DNA of 64,000 nucleotides from Pseudomonadota bacterium (lineage in GTDB: Bacteria; Myxococcota_A; Polyangia; Polyangiales; Polyangiaceae). Of the stretch, positions 50,820 to 58,970 are shown piece after piece (the stretch's first letter is position 1; the number at the start of each line of letters is the position of its first letter). A program made the position numbers and the translations under genes. Location of the stretch: contig JAEYWK010000140.1 in NCBI GenBank assembly GCA_023431345.1, positions 33,650-97,649 on the forward strand, written 5' to 3'. The notes under the pieces were generated by a model that had not been told where the DNA came from, made no database searches, and saw only the letters and a list, made by a program, of their open reading frames with translations.

Positions 50820-52319
50820 ATGACGGGTCACGACCGAGCTGGAGGTGCCTTGGCTGACCTCGCCGTCGGCGAGCGCGTGGGTCGCTATCAGCTCGTGGCT
50901 CCAATCGGAGTCGGCGGCATGGGCAAGGTGTGGGTCGCGCTCGATGACGCCTCGCCTGGCCTGCGCTTGGTCGCGCTGAAGACCAGCCTCAGCGGCGCCG
51001 ACGGCGGCATGAACCCGGATTTCTGGGCGGTGCTCGCCGACGAGGCAGCGCTGGCTTCGCGCATCGCGCACCCCAACGTCTGCGCGACCCACGAGCTGGG
51101 TCACGAAGGCGGCGTTCACTTCTTGGTGATGGATTGGTCCGACGGCGCTTCGCTGCGCGACCTGCTCAACGGTGCCCCCAACAAGCGGCTCACTCCCGAG
51201 CTGGCTGCGTTCGTGTGCGCCAGCCTCGCGGGCGGTCTCCACGCGGCCCACGAGCTCGTCGACGAAGAAGGTCACGCGCTCGGGGTCGTGCACCGCGACG
51301 TTTCACCTCAGAACGTGCTCATCTCGACGCGGGGGCAGGTCAGGCTGGCCGACTTCGGCGTCGCGAAGTCGCGCGGTCAGCTGCACAAGGCCACGGAGAC
51401 GGGTGAGGTCAAGGGCAAGCTCTCGTACATGGCGCCCGAGCAGGTGACCTCGCGGAACATCGATCGCCGGGCCGACATCTTCGCGCTCGGCTGCGTGCTC
51501 TACGAGGCGACGCTCGGCGAGCGACCGTTCCACGGCGCCGACGCGCTCGCGACGATGTACCAGATCCTCGAGGCCGATCTGGTCCCGCCCCGCGAGCGCG
51601 ATCCGGCGTTCCCGGCCGCGCTCGAGCGCGTGCTGCTCAAGGCACTGGAGAAGGATCCGGCGCGTCGCTACCAGACGGCGGAAGAGCTGCGCGAGGAGCT
51701 GATCGAGTACCTGTCGTCTGCGGGGCGCGTGATCGCGGACCGGCACGTGGCAGAGGTGCTCAGCGGCGCCCTCGGCAGTCAGCTGGCGGAGCGAAATCGC
51801 TCCATCATCGAAGCGGCGGAGCGGTTGCGGCGCGGTGAGCCAGCGGAAGCGCTCCAAGCGCCCCCGGCGGCGCTCCCTCACGAGACTCTCACGCCCGACG
51901 GCGGGGTCGAGCGGTCCGTCACCGCGCTCCATCGAGGTCGCCAGCAGGCTTGGCGGGCAGGCGTCGTCACCGGCGTGGGGCTCCTCGCGGCCGCTGCGGT
52001 CTGGTGGGTCCAAGCGCGCAGCACCGAAGCGCAGCTACCTCGACCGGCCGGTAGTCACGTGGCCGCGAGCAGCGCCGCTTCCGTGAGCCCGCCTACCCCG
52101 GAGGCGTCGATCGCGGCCCCCACGAGCTCGCCACCGCCACCGCCACCGCCACCGGTGACGGCGACGCCGGAGCCTCCCGCTGCACTCTCAGCGACCACTC
52201 CTCGGACGCCGCCGCCTCGCGTCTCCGTGAAGGGCGCCGCGACGCCGACGAGCGCCCCGCCCGCGAAGCCGCCCGGAAGAGTGCCTCGCCCCATCGATCG
52301 CCACAATCCGTTCGAATAG
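50820..52319 (+). CDS. Ser/Thr protein kinase with membrane anchor
   Basis: The 499-residue protein has its kinase domain at about 24-300: GVGGMG loop, ALKTS lysine, VVHRDVSPQN, ADFGVAK and SYMAPEQ. A membrane segment lies near 390 (GVVTGVGLLAAAAVWWV), then a long Pro/Ala tail. It resembles the kinase at 42505 in its PNVCxTxELG and HRDxSPxN segments. It is the likely upstream signal for the FHA activator, an inference from position only. Confidence 0.9.
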   Translation: MTGHDRAGGALADLAVGERVGRYQLVAPIGVGGMGKVWVALDDASPGLRLVALKTSLSGADGGMNPDFWAVLADEAALASRIAHPNVCATHELGHEGGVHFLVMDWSDGASLRDLLNGAPNKRLTPELAAFVCASLAGGLHAAHELVDEEGHALGVVHRDVSPQNVLISTRGQVRLADFGVAKSRGQLHKATETGEVKGKLSYMAPEQVTSRNIDRRADIFALGCVLYEATLGERPFHGADALATMYQILEADLVPPRERDPAFPAALERVLLKALEKDPARRYQTAEELREELIEYLSSAGRVIADRHVAEVLSGALGSQLAERNRSIIEAAERLRRGEPAEALQAPPAALPHETLTPDGGVERSVTALHRGRQQAWRAGVVTGVGLLAAAAVWWVQARSTEAQLPRPAGSHVAASSAASVSPPTPEASIAAPTSSPPPPPPPPVTATPEPPAALSATTPRTPPPRVSVKGAATPTSAPPAKPPGRVPRPIDRHNPFE

Positions 52320-52427
52320 CAGCCAGAAGCCCGGGCGCTCGCCAGCGCCCACGGGCACGTACGAGGGCTGCTCAGCGGCGAGTCGCTTGGCTTCAGGCTC
52401 CTCAGGTCATAGCCTCACCGCACGCCC

Positions 52428-53474
52428 ATGTGGACGACCTCGGAGACCACCGCGCTCGCTCGTGCGGCCATCTTGGCTGCCGTCCTCGGAGCGGCTGGCT
52501 GTTCGCCTGCTACGAGCCTCGACGACGCGGGTACCCCGTCCCCCGGCAACGCGACCTGCGCCGAGGAAGCCTCGCAAGCCACCGCCGCTTCGGGCTCGGG
52601 CGAGACGGCGGGAGGGCTCGAGGTGCCGGAAGTCTTTGCGCCCGCGGCCCCGCGCGTGGTCGTCATGGGCGATTTGCATTCGGACATCGATGCGGCGCGT
52701 CGGGCGTTTCAGCTCGCGGGAGGCACCGACGAAAGCGACGAATGGATCGGCGGTGCGCTCGCGATCGTCCAGCTCGGCGACATGATCGGCCGGAGCGACG
52801 ACGAGCGGCAGGTGCTCGACTTCCTGTTCTCCACGCGAGAGCGAGCGCGAGCCGCGGGCGGGAGCGTTCACTTGCTCGTGGGCAATCACGAAGTGATGGG
52901 CGCGCGCGTGGACAACCAGGCCGTCGGCGCCAATCCGTTCCCCGGCTACGAGGACCTCACGGATCTGGATTTGGATGATGTTCGCCTCTCGGTGCTGCCG
53001 GAGTACGCGAAGAAGCGAGGCGCCGCGTTGATGTCCGGAGGCCCGTACGCCAAGCGCTTCGCGCAGCTGCCCACGGCGCTGCAGCTCGGCGAGACGGTGT
53101 ACGCTCACGGCGGCGTGGTGCCGCGGTGGGCCGAGTATGGGCTCGACAAGGTCAGCGCCGAGGTCAGCCAATGGTTGTTCGGCAACTGCCCAGAGCCCGA
53201 CTCCGCGCGAGGCGTCGACAATGGTGACCGCGTGATGTGGACGCGTCAGTTTTCGGCGGGCGTCGATGCCGCCGACTGCGCCGCTCTCGATCAAACGCTA
53301 GCCATTCTCGGCGCCAAGCGGATGATCGTCGCGCACACCGTGCACGGCACCATCACCAGCTATTGTGACGGCAAGGTGTGGGCCGTCGACGTGGGCATGT
53401 CACGATTCTACGCCGGCCCCATCGAAGTCTTGGAGATCGTGAACGACGAAGTTCTCACCGTGCTGCGGCCTTGA
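52428..53474 (+). CDS. Metallophosphoesterase lipoprotein (Shewanella-like phosphatase type)
   Basis: The 348-residue protein has a signal ending LGAAGCSP. The metallophosphoesterase motifs are GDLHSD, GDMIGRSDDE, LLVGNHEVMG and HGGVVPRW, which hold the two catalytic metals. The pattern with a long insert before the HGG matches the Shewanella-like protein phosphatase group. It faces outwards, so it may act on phosphorylated material outside the cell. Its stop is two bases from that of the next gene, on the opposite strand. TAGCCT twelve bases upstream is a weaker case of the -10 pattern. Confidence 0.88.
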   Translation: MWTTSETTALARAAILAAVLGAAGCSPATSLDDAGTPSPGNATCAEEASQATAASGSGETAGGLEVPEVFAPAAPRVVVMGDLHSDIDAARRAFQLAGGTDESDEWIGGALAIVQLGDMIGRSDDERQVLDFLFSTRERARAAGGSVHLLVGNHEVMGARVDNQAVGANPFPGYEDLTDLDLDDVRLSVLPEYAKKRGAALMSGGPYAKRFAQLPTALQLGETVYAHGGVVPRWAEYGLDKVSAEVSQWLFGNCPEPDSARGVDNGDRVMWTRQFSAGVDAADCAALDQTLAILGAKRMIVAHTVHGTITSYCDGKVWAVDVGMSRFYAGPIEVLEIVNDEVLTVLRP

Positions 53475-53476
53475 GC

Positions 53477-54061
53477 TCAGGCCACGCAAGCGAAGGCCGG
53501 CACGCCTTCCAGCTTCGGCAAAGAGACGCGCGTCGTGACGCGCGCGCGGCGCGCGGGGTCGACTCGCAGCGTCGGCACCTCGATCACTTGGCCCTGCCAG
53601 GAAGCGTCTCGCAGCGCTCGCGCGATGGTGCTCGACAACATGGCTCCGGTCGTGAACCGGCTCCACCCACGCAGCTGCGCGCGGACGTCGGGAGACGCTT
53701 CGACCTCTTCGACGAGCGGGGCGCAGCGCAAAATCACGGCCGGCACGCCCCCTCCGAGGAGGAGCTGCTCTTCGTCCGCGTAGTCTTCACCGGAAGGAAC
53801 GACGCCCACCACCAGCTTGACGCCGGGCATCGCGGCCGCGTGAAGCACTTGCCGCGCTCGGCTCTCGGAGGGCTGGGGGCTCAGCTGCGCTTCTAGCAGG
53901 CTCGCTCCCGCCACATAGAGGAGGGTGTCGCAGCCACAAGCCGCGAGCATCAGCTCGATCGAGCTCCCGCTGATCACAGGCCATACGTCCTCGCCCTGAA
54001 CGACCAGACCTTCGCGGATGACCTGGCGCAAGGCCGAGCCCGTTGACGTGAGCAGAATCAT
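53477..54061 (-). CDS. NAD(P)-binding-like protein, atypical
   Basis: The 194-residue protein starts MILLTSTGSALRQVI, the beta-alpha opening of an atypical short-chain dehydrogenase (NmrA-like) Rossmann fold. The Gly-rich loop is degenerate (TSTGS). A VVPSGEDYAD stretch and VILRCAPLVEEV fit the same fold. Catalytic Tyr/Lys are absent, so it may only bind. The start at 54061 is chosen by this similarity; an ATG at 54097 adds 12 residues. It runs tail to tail with the phosphatase gene. Confidence 0.5.
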   Translation of the reverse strand: MILLTSTGSALRQVIREGLVVQGEDVWPVISGSSIELMLAACGCDTLLYVAGASLLEAQLSPQPSESRARQVLHAAAMPGVKLVVGVVPSGEDYADEEQLLLGGGVPAVILRCAPLVEEVEASPDVRAQLRGWSRFTTGAMLSSTIARALRDASWQGQVIEVPTLRVDPARRARVTTRVSLPKLEGVPAFACVA

Positions 54062-54213
54062 TCCGACGGGTGAGCAAGCCTCGTGCCAGCGGTTCATGGC
54101 GCGACTTGCCACGATGACGGCCCATAAACGCCGATCTGGCGGAGGGTACCTGCGGCGTATGACCGCAGCGACGCATTTTACGCCGCGACGACGCCGACGC
54201 TCACCCGCTGCGC

Positions 54214-54678
54214 CTAGATCGCTCCGCTCTGGAAGCGCTCGAGATTTTGGGCGCTCTCGAAGTAGAGCACTTGCCCGTCGGCGCGCTTGGCGATGACAGC
54301 AGAAGCCTTGTCGACCGTTTTCCCGCTCAACGGGTCCTTTGCGAGCCGCGCCGTAGCATCGCGCTCCAAGCGGCCTTGGCACATCTCGCAACAGCCGAAG
54401 TACGTCTTGCCCTCCACGACCACGGGGATCTGCGCGCGCCCCATGAACTGATTGTTGACCATGCAAACCTCACCCACGTTCTCCACGCGGGTCAGCTGAG
54501 GCGCGTCGGCCGCGGCGCGCTCGGCAGCGGCAGCTGGTTGCTTCCGCGGATCAGCGGTCGGAGCGGCGGCTTCCGCCACGGCGGGCGCGGCACGGGTAGG
54601 CTCGGCCGCGCTTCGACCCTCACAGCCGCTGAGCAAGCCAAGGCTCGCAACGAGGAGAAGGGGGGTGGGCGCTCTCAT
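54214..54678 (-). CDS. Lipoprotein with TRASH-like Cys motif (MlpB-like)
   Basis: The 154-residue protein has a signal ending LGLLSGCEG and an Ala-rich linker. The domain contains VCMVNNQFMG and YFGCCEMCQGRL, a Cys arrangement of TRASH/YHS-type metal-binding modules such as the MlpB group. It probably binds copper or another soft metal in the envelope. The start may instead be the ATG at 54693. No metal efflux gene lies nearby. Confidence 0.7.
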   Translation of the reverse strand: MRAPTPLLLVASLGLLSGCEGRSAAEPTRAAPAVAEAAAPTADPRKQPAAAAERAAADAPQLTRVENVGEVCMVNNQFMGRAQIPVVVEGKTYFGCCEMCQGRLERDATARLAKDPLSGKTVDKASAVIAKRADGQVLYFESAQNLERFQSGAI

Positions 54679-54869
54679 GTTGCGGATAGGCATCTGGAGG
54701 GAGTGGTCGCCGGGGTGGTTCCGCGCCCATGGAGCTTCGGGGCCGCGCGACCCTCCAAACGTAACCCGAGAACCTGGGCCGTCAACGCTTCGCACGCGGC
54801 TGGGTCATGACGACGCGGTGCTCGACAGAGCAGCGCACCGGATGTCCTCGGCCGCGTGCGATCGTTGCG

Positions 54870-55625
54870 CTAGGCGCCGCGGGCGACGGTGCCGGTTTCG
54901 GGGTCTTTCACGCCCTGAACGGGCGGCGGCGCGCTCGTGGCGAAGAGGGTCGAATAGACGACGCCGGCTAGCGCGGCCCCCACGATCGGTGCCAGCCAGA
55001 AGAGCCAGAGCTGAGCGATGGCCCAGTCGCCCACGAAGACGGCAGGCCCCGTGCTGCGCGCGGGGTTGACCGACAGGTTGGTGACGGGAATGCCAATCAG
55101 GTGGATGAGCGTGAGCGCCAGTCCGATCGGGATGGGTGCGAAGCCGGCGGGCGCGCGGCTATCGGTGGCGCCCAGAATGATCATGAGGAAGAAGAAGGTC
55201 AGCACAATCTCGGCGACGAGGGCCGCGACCATCGAGTAGCCACCCGGTGAGTGCTCGGCGAAGCCGTTTGCTGCAAACCCGCCGGCGGTCGAAAAACCAG
55301 CCGCCCCACTCGCGATCACGTAGAGCACGCCCGCGCCCGCGATACCGCCCACGACTTGGGCTGCGATGTAGGCGGGCAGCTCGCTGGCAGGAAAGCGCTT
55401 GCCTACCACCAAACCTATCGAGACGGCCGGGTTCAGATGACAACCGGAGATGTGCCCGATGGCATAAGCCATCGTGAGCACCGTGAGGCCGAAGGCCAGT
55501 GAAACCCCCAAGAGGCCAATGCCCACCTTGGGGAAGCCGGCTGCCAGCACGGCGCTACCGCACCCGCCGAAAACGAGCCAGAACGTACCAAAAACCTCAG
55601 CCAACGCGCGTCGTGAGAGCGGCAT
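54870..55625 (-). CDS. aqpZ: Aquaporin (AqpZ-like)
   Basis: The 251-residue protein has six membrane helices and both NPA boxes: SGCHLNPAVS near residue 64 and LSVNPARST near 184. The selectivity filter has the invariant Arg of NPAR. The narrow-channel features fit AqpZ rather than GlpF; water transport is expected. The start at 55625 has a -10-like TAAGGT eight bases upstream. The upstream 298-base gap holds no gene I can support, only the 13-base tandem repeat at 55908-55933. Confidence 0.93.
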   Translation of the reverse strand: MPLSRRALAEVFGTFWLVFGGCGSAVLAAGFPKVGIGLLGVSLAFGLTVLTMAYAIGHISGCHLNPAVSIGLVVGKRFPASELPAYIAAQVVGGIAGAGVLYVIASGAAGFSTAGGFAANGFAEHSPGGYSMVAALVAEIVLTFFFLMIILGATDSRAPAGFAPIPIGLALTLIHLIGIPVTNLSVNPARSTGPAVFVGDWAIAQLWLFWLAPIVGAALAGVVYSTLFATSAPPPVQGVKDPETGTVARGA

Positions 55626-55633
55626 AACCCTGC

Positions 55634-55639
55634 ACCTTA
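55634..55639 (-). promoter_or_regulatory. -10-like TAAGGT eight bases before aqpZ
   Basis: TAAGGT on the minus strand lies eight bases before the ATG. Predicted leader: two bases. Weaker match than TATAAT. Confidence 0.3.
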
Positions 55640-55907
55640 CTCCCCGCGGGGCACAGCGCATAGCATATGGCGACGAATTTTCGAGCTTCCGCTGACATGG
55701 ACTCTGCCGAGTGCCTATGACGGCCAAAACCCGCGCTAATGCGCGGACTTACGCGCCTAGTTCGCCCGCGCGGTCGCCCTGTGTGCTGGCGTCATTCAGA
55801 CGGCTCTGACCATCATTGCCAATACGTTCGAGATGGCGACCCGACGATGAGCATCTTTTCGTGAGCCGCGCCTTCGAGTTGGCCGGTTCAGCTGCTGACG
55901 ACGCTGC

Positions 55908-55933
55908 TCTTCACGCGCTCTCTTCACGCGCTC
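55908..55933. repeat. 13-base tandem repeat across the LuxR-type stop codon
   Basis: TCTTCACGCGCTC occurs twice head to tail and spans the stop codon at 55924-55926. One unit duplicated here would have changed or replaced the reading-frame end. Confidence 0.7.
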
Positions 55934-56553
55934 TCTGCGGCCACTTTCGCGCGCAGGGCGGGGCAGCCGTGGATGCCGATCTTGCCGAAAACGGACGCTA
56001 GCTGGTTTGCCACCGTGCGACGAGAGGTGCCGCGGGCATCTGCGATCTGGGCGTGTGACTTGCCCTCGATGGCAGCGCGCGCCACCTCCCACTCGCCCGG
56101 CGAGAGGCGGCGCTCCAGGTGACGGCCAGGCACGACGACGCTGACCACGCAGGAGCCGTCGTCGAGCCTGCGTCCGAGCTTGGCCGCCGGCATCCGCGCG
56201 CCGCGCGCCGCCGCGGCGGCCATGACGAGCAGCATCGGCGCGCGCGCGCAGTTGTGCTCGTAAGAAAGCGCCTTGAGCGCTTGGGAGCAATAGCTGGCGA
56301 CGGTGGGCACCGCCCGGCCAAGCTCGTAAGCGACGACCTTCTGCGGTTCCCCGCCGAGCACGCGCTCGAGCGCGTCGAGGGCGATGGGCGGGCAGGCGGG
56401 CATCGCGGCGCGCGACCGCGCCTCCACGGTCGCCCAACACGAGCCATCGGCATAGTAGGAGCTGACGACGTACGAGCTCCCGCCGCGAAGCCCACGCCAA
56501 AGTACGCCCAGATCGATCTCCCCACCGCTCGACAGATACGATGATTCGTCCAT
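55924..56553 (-). CDS. LuxR-type HTH regulator
   Basis: The 209-residue protein has a C-terminal LuxR/GerE helix-turn-helix from about 150 (LSPGEWEVARAAIEGKSHAQIADARGTSRRTVANQL). A second, degenerate HTH-like stretch lies near 70-105 (LGGEPQKVVAYELGRAVPTVASY), so it may be a tandem-HTH protein. No receiver or ligand domain is recognisable. It is divergent from the TPR gene at 56744 and could regulate it. A 13-base duplication crosses its stop codon. Confidence 0.8.
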   Translation of the reverse strand: MDESSYLSSGGEIDLGVLWRGLRGGSSYVVSSYYADGSCWATVEARSRAAMPACPPIALDALERVLGGEPQKVVAYELGRAVPTVASYCSQALKALSYEHNCARAPMLLVMAAAAARGARMPAAKLGRRLDDGSCVVSVVVPGRHLERRLSPGEWEVARAAIEGKSHAQIADARGTSRRTVANQLASVFGKIGIHGCPALRAKVAAESA

Positions 56554-56730
56554 GCCGAGCGATCAGCAACGCTCGTGCCGCTGATCGAGGGCCACTTTCA
56601 GCGTCAGAGTGTCCGAAGCGCCGGACAGTCTGCGGGGGCGGCAGGCCCGAGCTGTATCGATCGTTGAGCAGCGCCCTAGTCATTAGCGCCGTTCGCGGCA
56701 GGAAGACGCGCGCTGCGACTTCGTTCATCT

Positions 56731-56736
56731 TATAGT
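56731..56736 (+). promoter_or_regulatory. -10 hexamer TATAGT close to the TPR-protein start
   Basis: TATAGT lies seven bases before the ATG at 56744, which favours that codon over the GTG at 56738. Predicted leader: one base. Confidence 0.4.
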
Positions 56737-56743
56737 CGTGCGC

Positions 56744-57829
56744 ATGGTAGCCGACCGAAGGCTCGCGCCGTGCTGGGGAGTAGCGTTCGCGGTCGTACTG
56801 GGCTGGCCCCTGCAGGGTCTCGCGCAGGAGGCAGTGGCACATCCCGATGCGCCGCGCAGCGCGCCGAGCGTGCCGATCGCGGCCGCCCGAGATGCCTTCG
56901 AGCTGGGGGCCACGCTCGCCCATCATGGGCAGTGGGTAGACGCGCTCATCGCGTTCGAGCGCTCCTATCGGCTTCATCCCCACGCGACGACGCTCTTCAA
57001 CGTCGGCTTCTGCGAGCGCGCTCTCGGTCGCTACACTCGCGCTCGGAAGTCGTTCCGTTCGGCGCTGGCCGCTCATCACGTCCATGACGAACCTTTGACC
57101 GGCGAGCTGGCTGCCGAAGCGCAAGGTTACCTCGACGACGTCGAGCGCCGCATCGTGCGCGCCACGGTCGTCATTCGGCAGCCCACCCTGCGCTTGACCG
57201 TCAATGGCCGCCCGTTGGAAGCGGAGACGTTGCAGCCCGCCGGTCGCACCTTCTACATCGCCGGCACGCGAGACGCGGGGCCGCCCGAAGCGCCTCCCGT
57301 TGCCGTTTTCGAGCTGCTCCTGGACCCTGGGGAGCAGTCCATCATCATCTCGACCGACGGCGTCGACCGCGTCGTCACGCGGCATTTCGAGCCCGGCTCG
57401 GCCCCCCGCATCGAGCTCTCTGCGCCAGCGGCGCCCCAGCAACGGCTGGCGGGGCGTCGGCCGATCGCGGCGGAGCGCGCGGCGGCTACGATGACGCTGC
57501 CGGCCGTGGCCTACGGAGTTGGAGCGGCCGGCCTGGTCGTCGGGACCGTATTCGGCATCGCCACGCTGCAGAACGCGAAGCGCCTTTCAGAGCAATGTCC
57601 GGAGAAGAGTGCATGCCCGGAGGAGGCCAAGTCGGACATCGACGCCAGCAAACGCAACGCGCTCATTTCCAATATCGGCTTCGGCGTAGCCCTGGCGGGC
57701 GGAATCGTCGGCACGTACCTGCTGCTGACGGCGCCACGCGCGCCCGAGCAACGTCTCGACGCCCGTCGCCCTCCGGTCGTGCAGGCAAGGCTCGGCCTCG
57801 GTCGCGTCGATATCGAAGCGTCGTTCTGA
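56744..57829 (+). CDS. TPR-containing secreted protein
   Basis: The 361-residue protein has a signal peptide ending QGLAQ and a TPR pair near residues 45-110 (GATLAHHGQWVDALIAFERSYRLHPHATTLF). A beta-rich middle and two hydrophobic helices near 250-270 and 305-325 follow. It resembles the 41074 protein in plan but lacks a clear PEGA domain. The C-terminus would be at the membrane. Divergent from the LuxR-type gene. Role unknown. Confidence 0.75.
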   Translation: MVADRRLAPCWGVAFAVVLGWPLQGLAQEAVAHPDAPRSAPSVPIAAARDAFELGATLAHHGQWVDALIAFERSYRLHPHATTLFNVGFCERALGRYTRARKSFRSALAAHHVHDEPLTGELAAEAQGYLDDVERRIVRATVVIRQPTLRLTVNGRPLEAETLQPAGRTFYIAGTRDAGPPEAPPVAVFELLLDPGEQSIIISTDGVDRVVTRHFEPGSAPRIELSAPAAPQQRLAGRRPIAAERAAATMTLPAVAYGVGAAGLVVGTVFGIATLQNAKRLSEQCPEKSACPEEAKSDIDASKRNALISNIGFGVALAGGIVGTYLLLTAPRAPEQRLDARRPPVVQARLGLGRVDIEASF

Positions 57830-57924
57830 CGCTCACTCGCCATAAGCTGTCATTCAAACAAATGACCGTCGATCCTCAGATTCGTTCATGCGAGTCTGCT
57901 TCCTCCACATCGGGGTAATCACAC

Positions 57925-58272
57925 ATGGCTATTCTGGATTGCGGCATCTTCAAGCATCCACTCTGTTCGACTCTTCCCCGCTTTCCCAAGCTCAAACCCA
58001 ACCATTTCCCAACGGGGCAATGGGTTCCTGTGCTGACCTGGGAAGGCTACACGATTCAAACGTTGGTGCACCGGGTCACCGTCACTCCAGCGAACGCTGT
58101 GGTGAAATGGCGCCGATCGAGCACGCTCCAGCGCGGCGTCAAAACAGGGAGTTTCAACGGTGGGATCGACTTCAATATCTACCCGACGGACGCGAGCATG
58201 ACAATCGAGGTTTGGGTCGATGATCCGAAGGTCAGGATCAAGGTCGAGCTCTTGACGAGGCCGTACCCTTGA
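57925..58272 (+). CDS. Small beta-rich protein of unknown function in low-GC stretch
   Basis: The 115-residue protein has no signal peptide, two Cys near the start and alternating beta-strand character (VHRVTVTPANAVVKW, GGIDFNIYPTDASMTIEVWV). Third-position GC is visibly lower than in neighbouring genes. Its TGA overlaps the TTG start of the acyltransferase-like gene. I do not recognise it; a partner or immunity-like role for the next gene is only a guess. Confidence 0.6.
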   Translation: MAILDCGIFKHPLCSTLPRFPKLKPNHFPTGQWVPVLTWEGYTIQTLVHRVTVTPANAVVKWRRSSTLQRGVKTGSFNGGIDFNIYPTDASMTIEVWVDDPKVRIKVELLTRPYP

Positions 58273-58970
58273 GCTCCGTCAAGCGCATGCAGGTGGCGGG
58301 CACGGCGCAATACCTGCGCTGCGTTCAGCGCACCAGTCGTGTTTCGGTCGTTCGCGAGAGCGAAGACAGCGCGCTCGTCACCTTCTGGCACGACGCCATC
58401 CTTCCGCTCTTGGCCGCAACGATGGATAGGGAAAACGTAGCGATCTACATTCGCACCCACCCTTTCATCGACGATACGCTCGACCTTCTCAATTATCTCG
58501 GGATGCGCACGTTCGTCGCGGACAATCGCGGCACCGCCGTGGTGAAGGCGGCGAGGCGGTGGCTCTCCGTGCCCGGCAGGTTGCTCGCGGTCACGCTTGA
58601 CGCTGGGCAGCCGCAAGTGGCGTCGCCAGGCGTCGTGCGCTTGGCGCGCGCGCTCGGCGTGCCCGTGTGTCCGCTATCGGTGTCTGCTTCCCACGGCTAC
58701 CGCATGCCGCGCTGGGACCGCACCGTGGTGCCGCACTTGGGCGGAGAGCTATCGGTGCGCGTGCTGCCCGCCGTAGCGGGGCCGACAGTGGCGGCCACTA
58801 CCGAGATGGTCCAGCGGACGCTCCTGGCAAGCACGCTGGCTGCGGCCGCCCCTGCTCGCGTGCGTTGGCGAGCTGCGTGGGAAGTGTGGCCGCGCTTGTG
58901 CTTGATGCCTCGAACGCGAGGCCGGCTGAAGGTGTGGCCAGCAACGGAGGCCGTCCCCTTCATTTTTTAG
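58269..58970 (+). CDS. DUF374-like lysophospholipid acyltransferase-fold protein
   Basis: The 233-residue protein contains FWHDAILPLLAATM near residue 40, LGMRTFVADNRG, then LLAVTLDAGQP and GVVRLARALGVPVCPLSVSAS. This is the order of motifs in the DUF374/LPLAT family. The typical DGPRGP is replaced by LDAGQPQ, so donor binding may differ. The TTG start is supported by ACGAGG eight bases upstream and the TTGA overlap; an ATG at 58287 is the alternative. Its end overlaps the 58960 gene by 11 bases. Confidence 0.72.
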   Translation: MSSVKRMQVAGTAQYLRCVQRTSRVSVVRESEDSALVTFWHDAILPLLAATMDRENVAIYIRTHPFIDDTLDLLNYLGMRTFVADNRGTAVVKAARRWLSVPGRLLAVTLDAGQPQVASPGVVRLARALGVPVCPLSVSASHGYRMPRWDRTVVPHLGGELSVRVLPAVAGPTVAATTEMVQRTLLASTLAAAAPARVRWRAAWEVWPRLCLMPRTRGRLKVWPATEAVPFIF

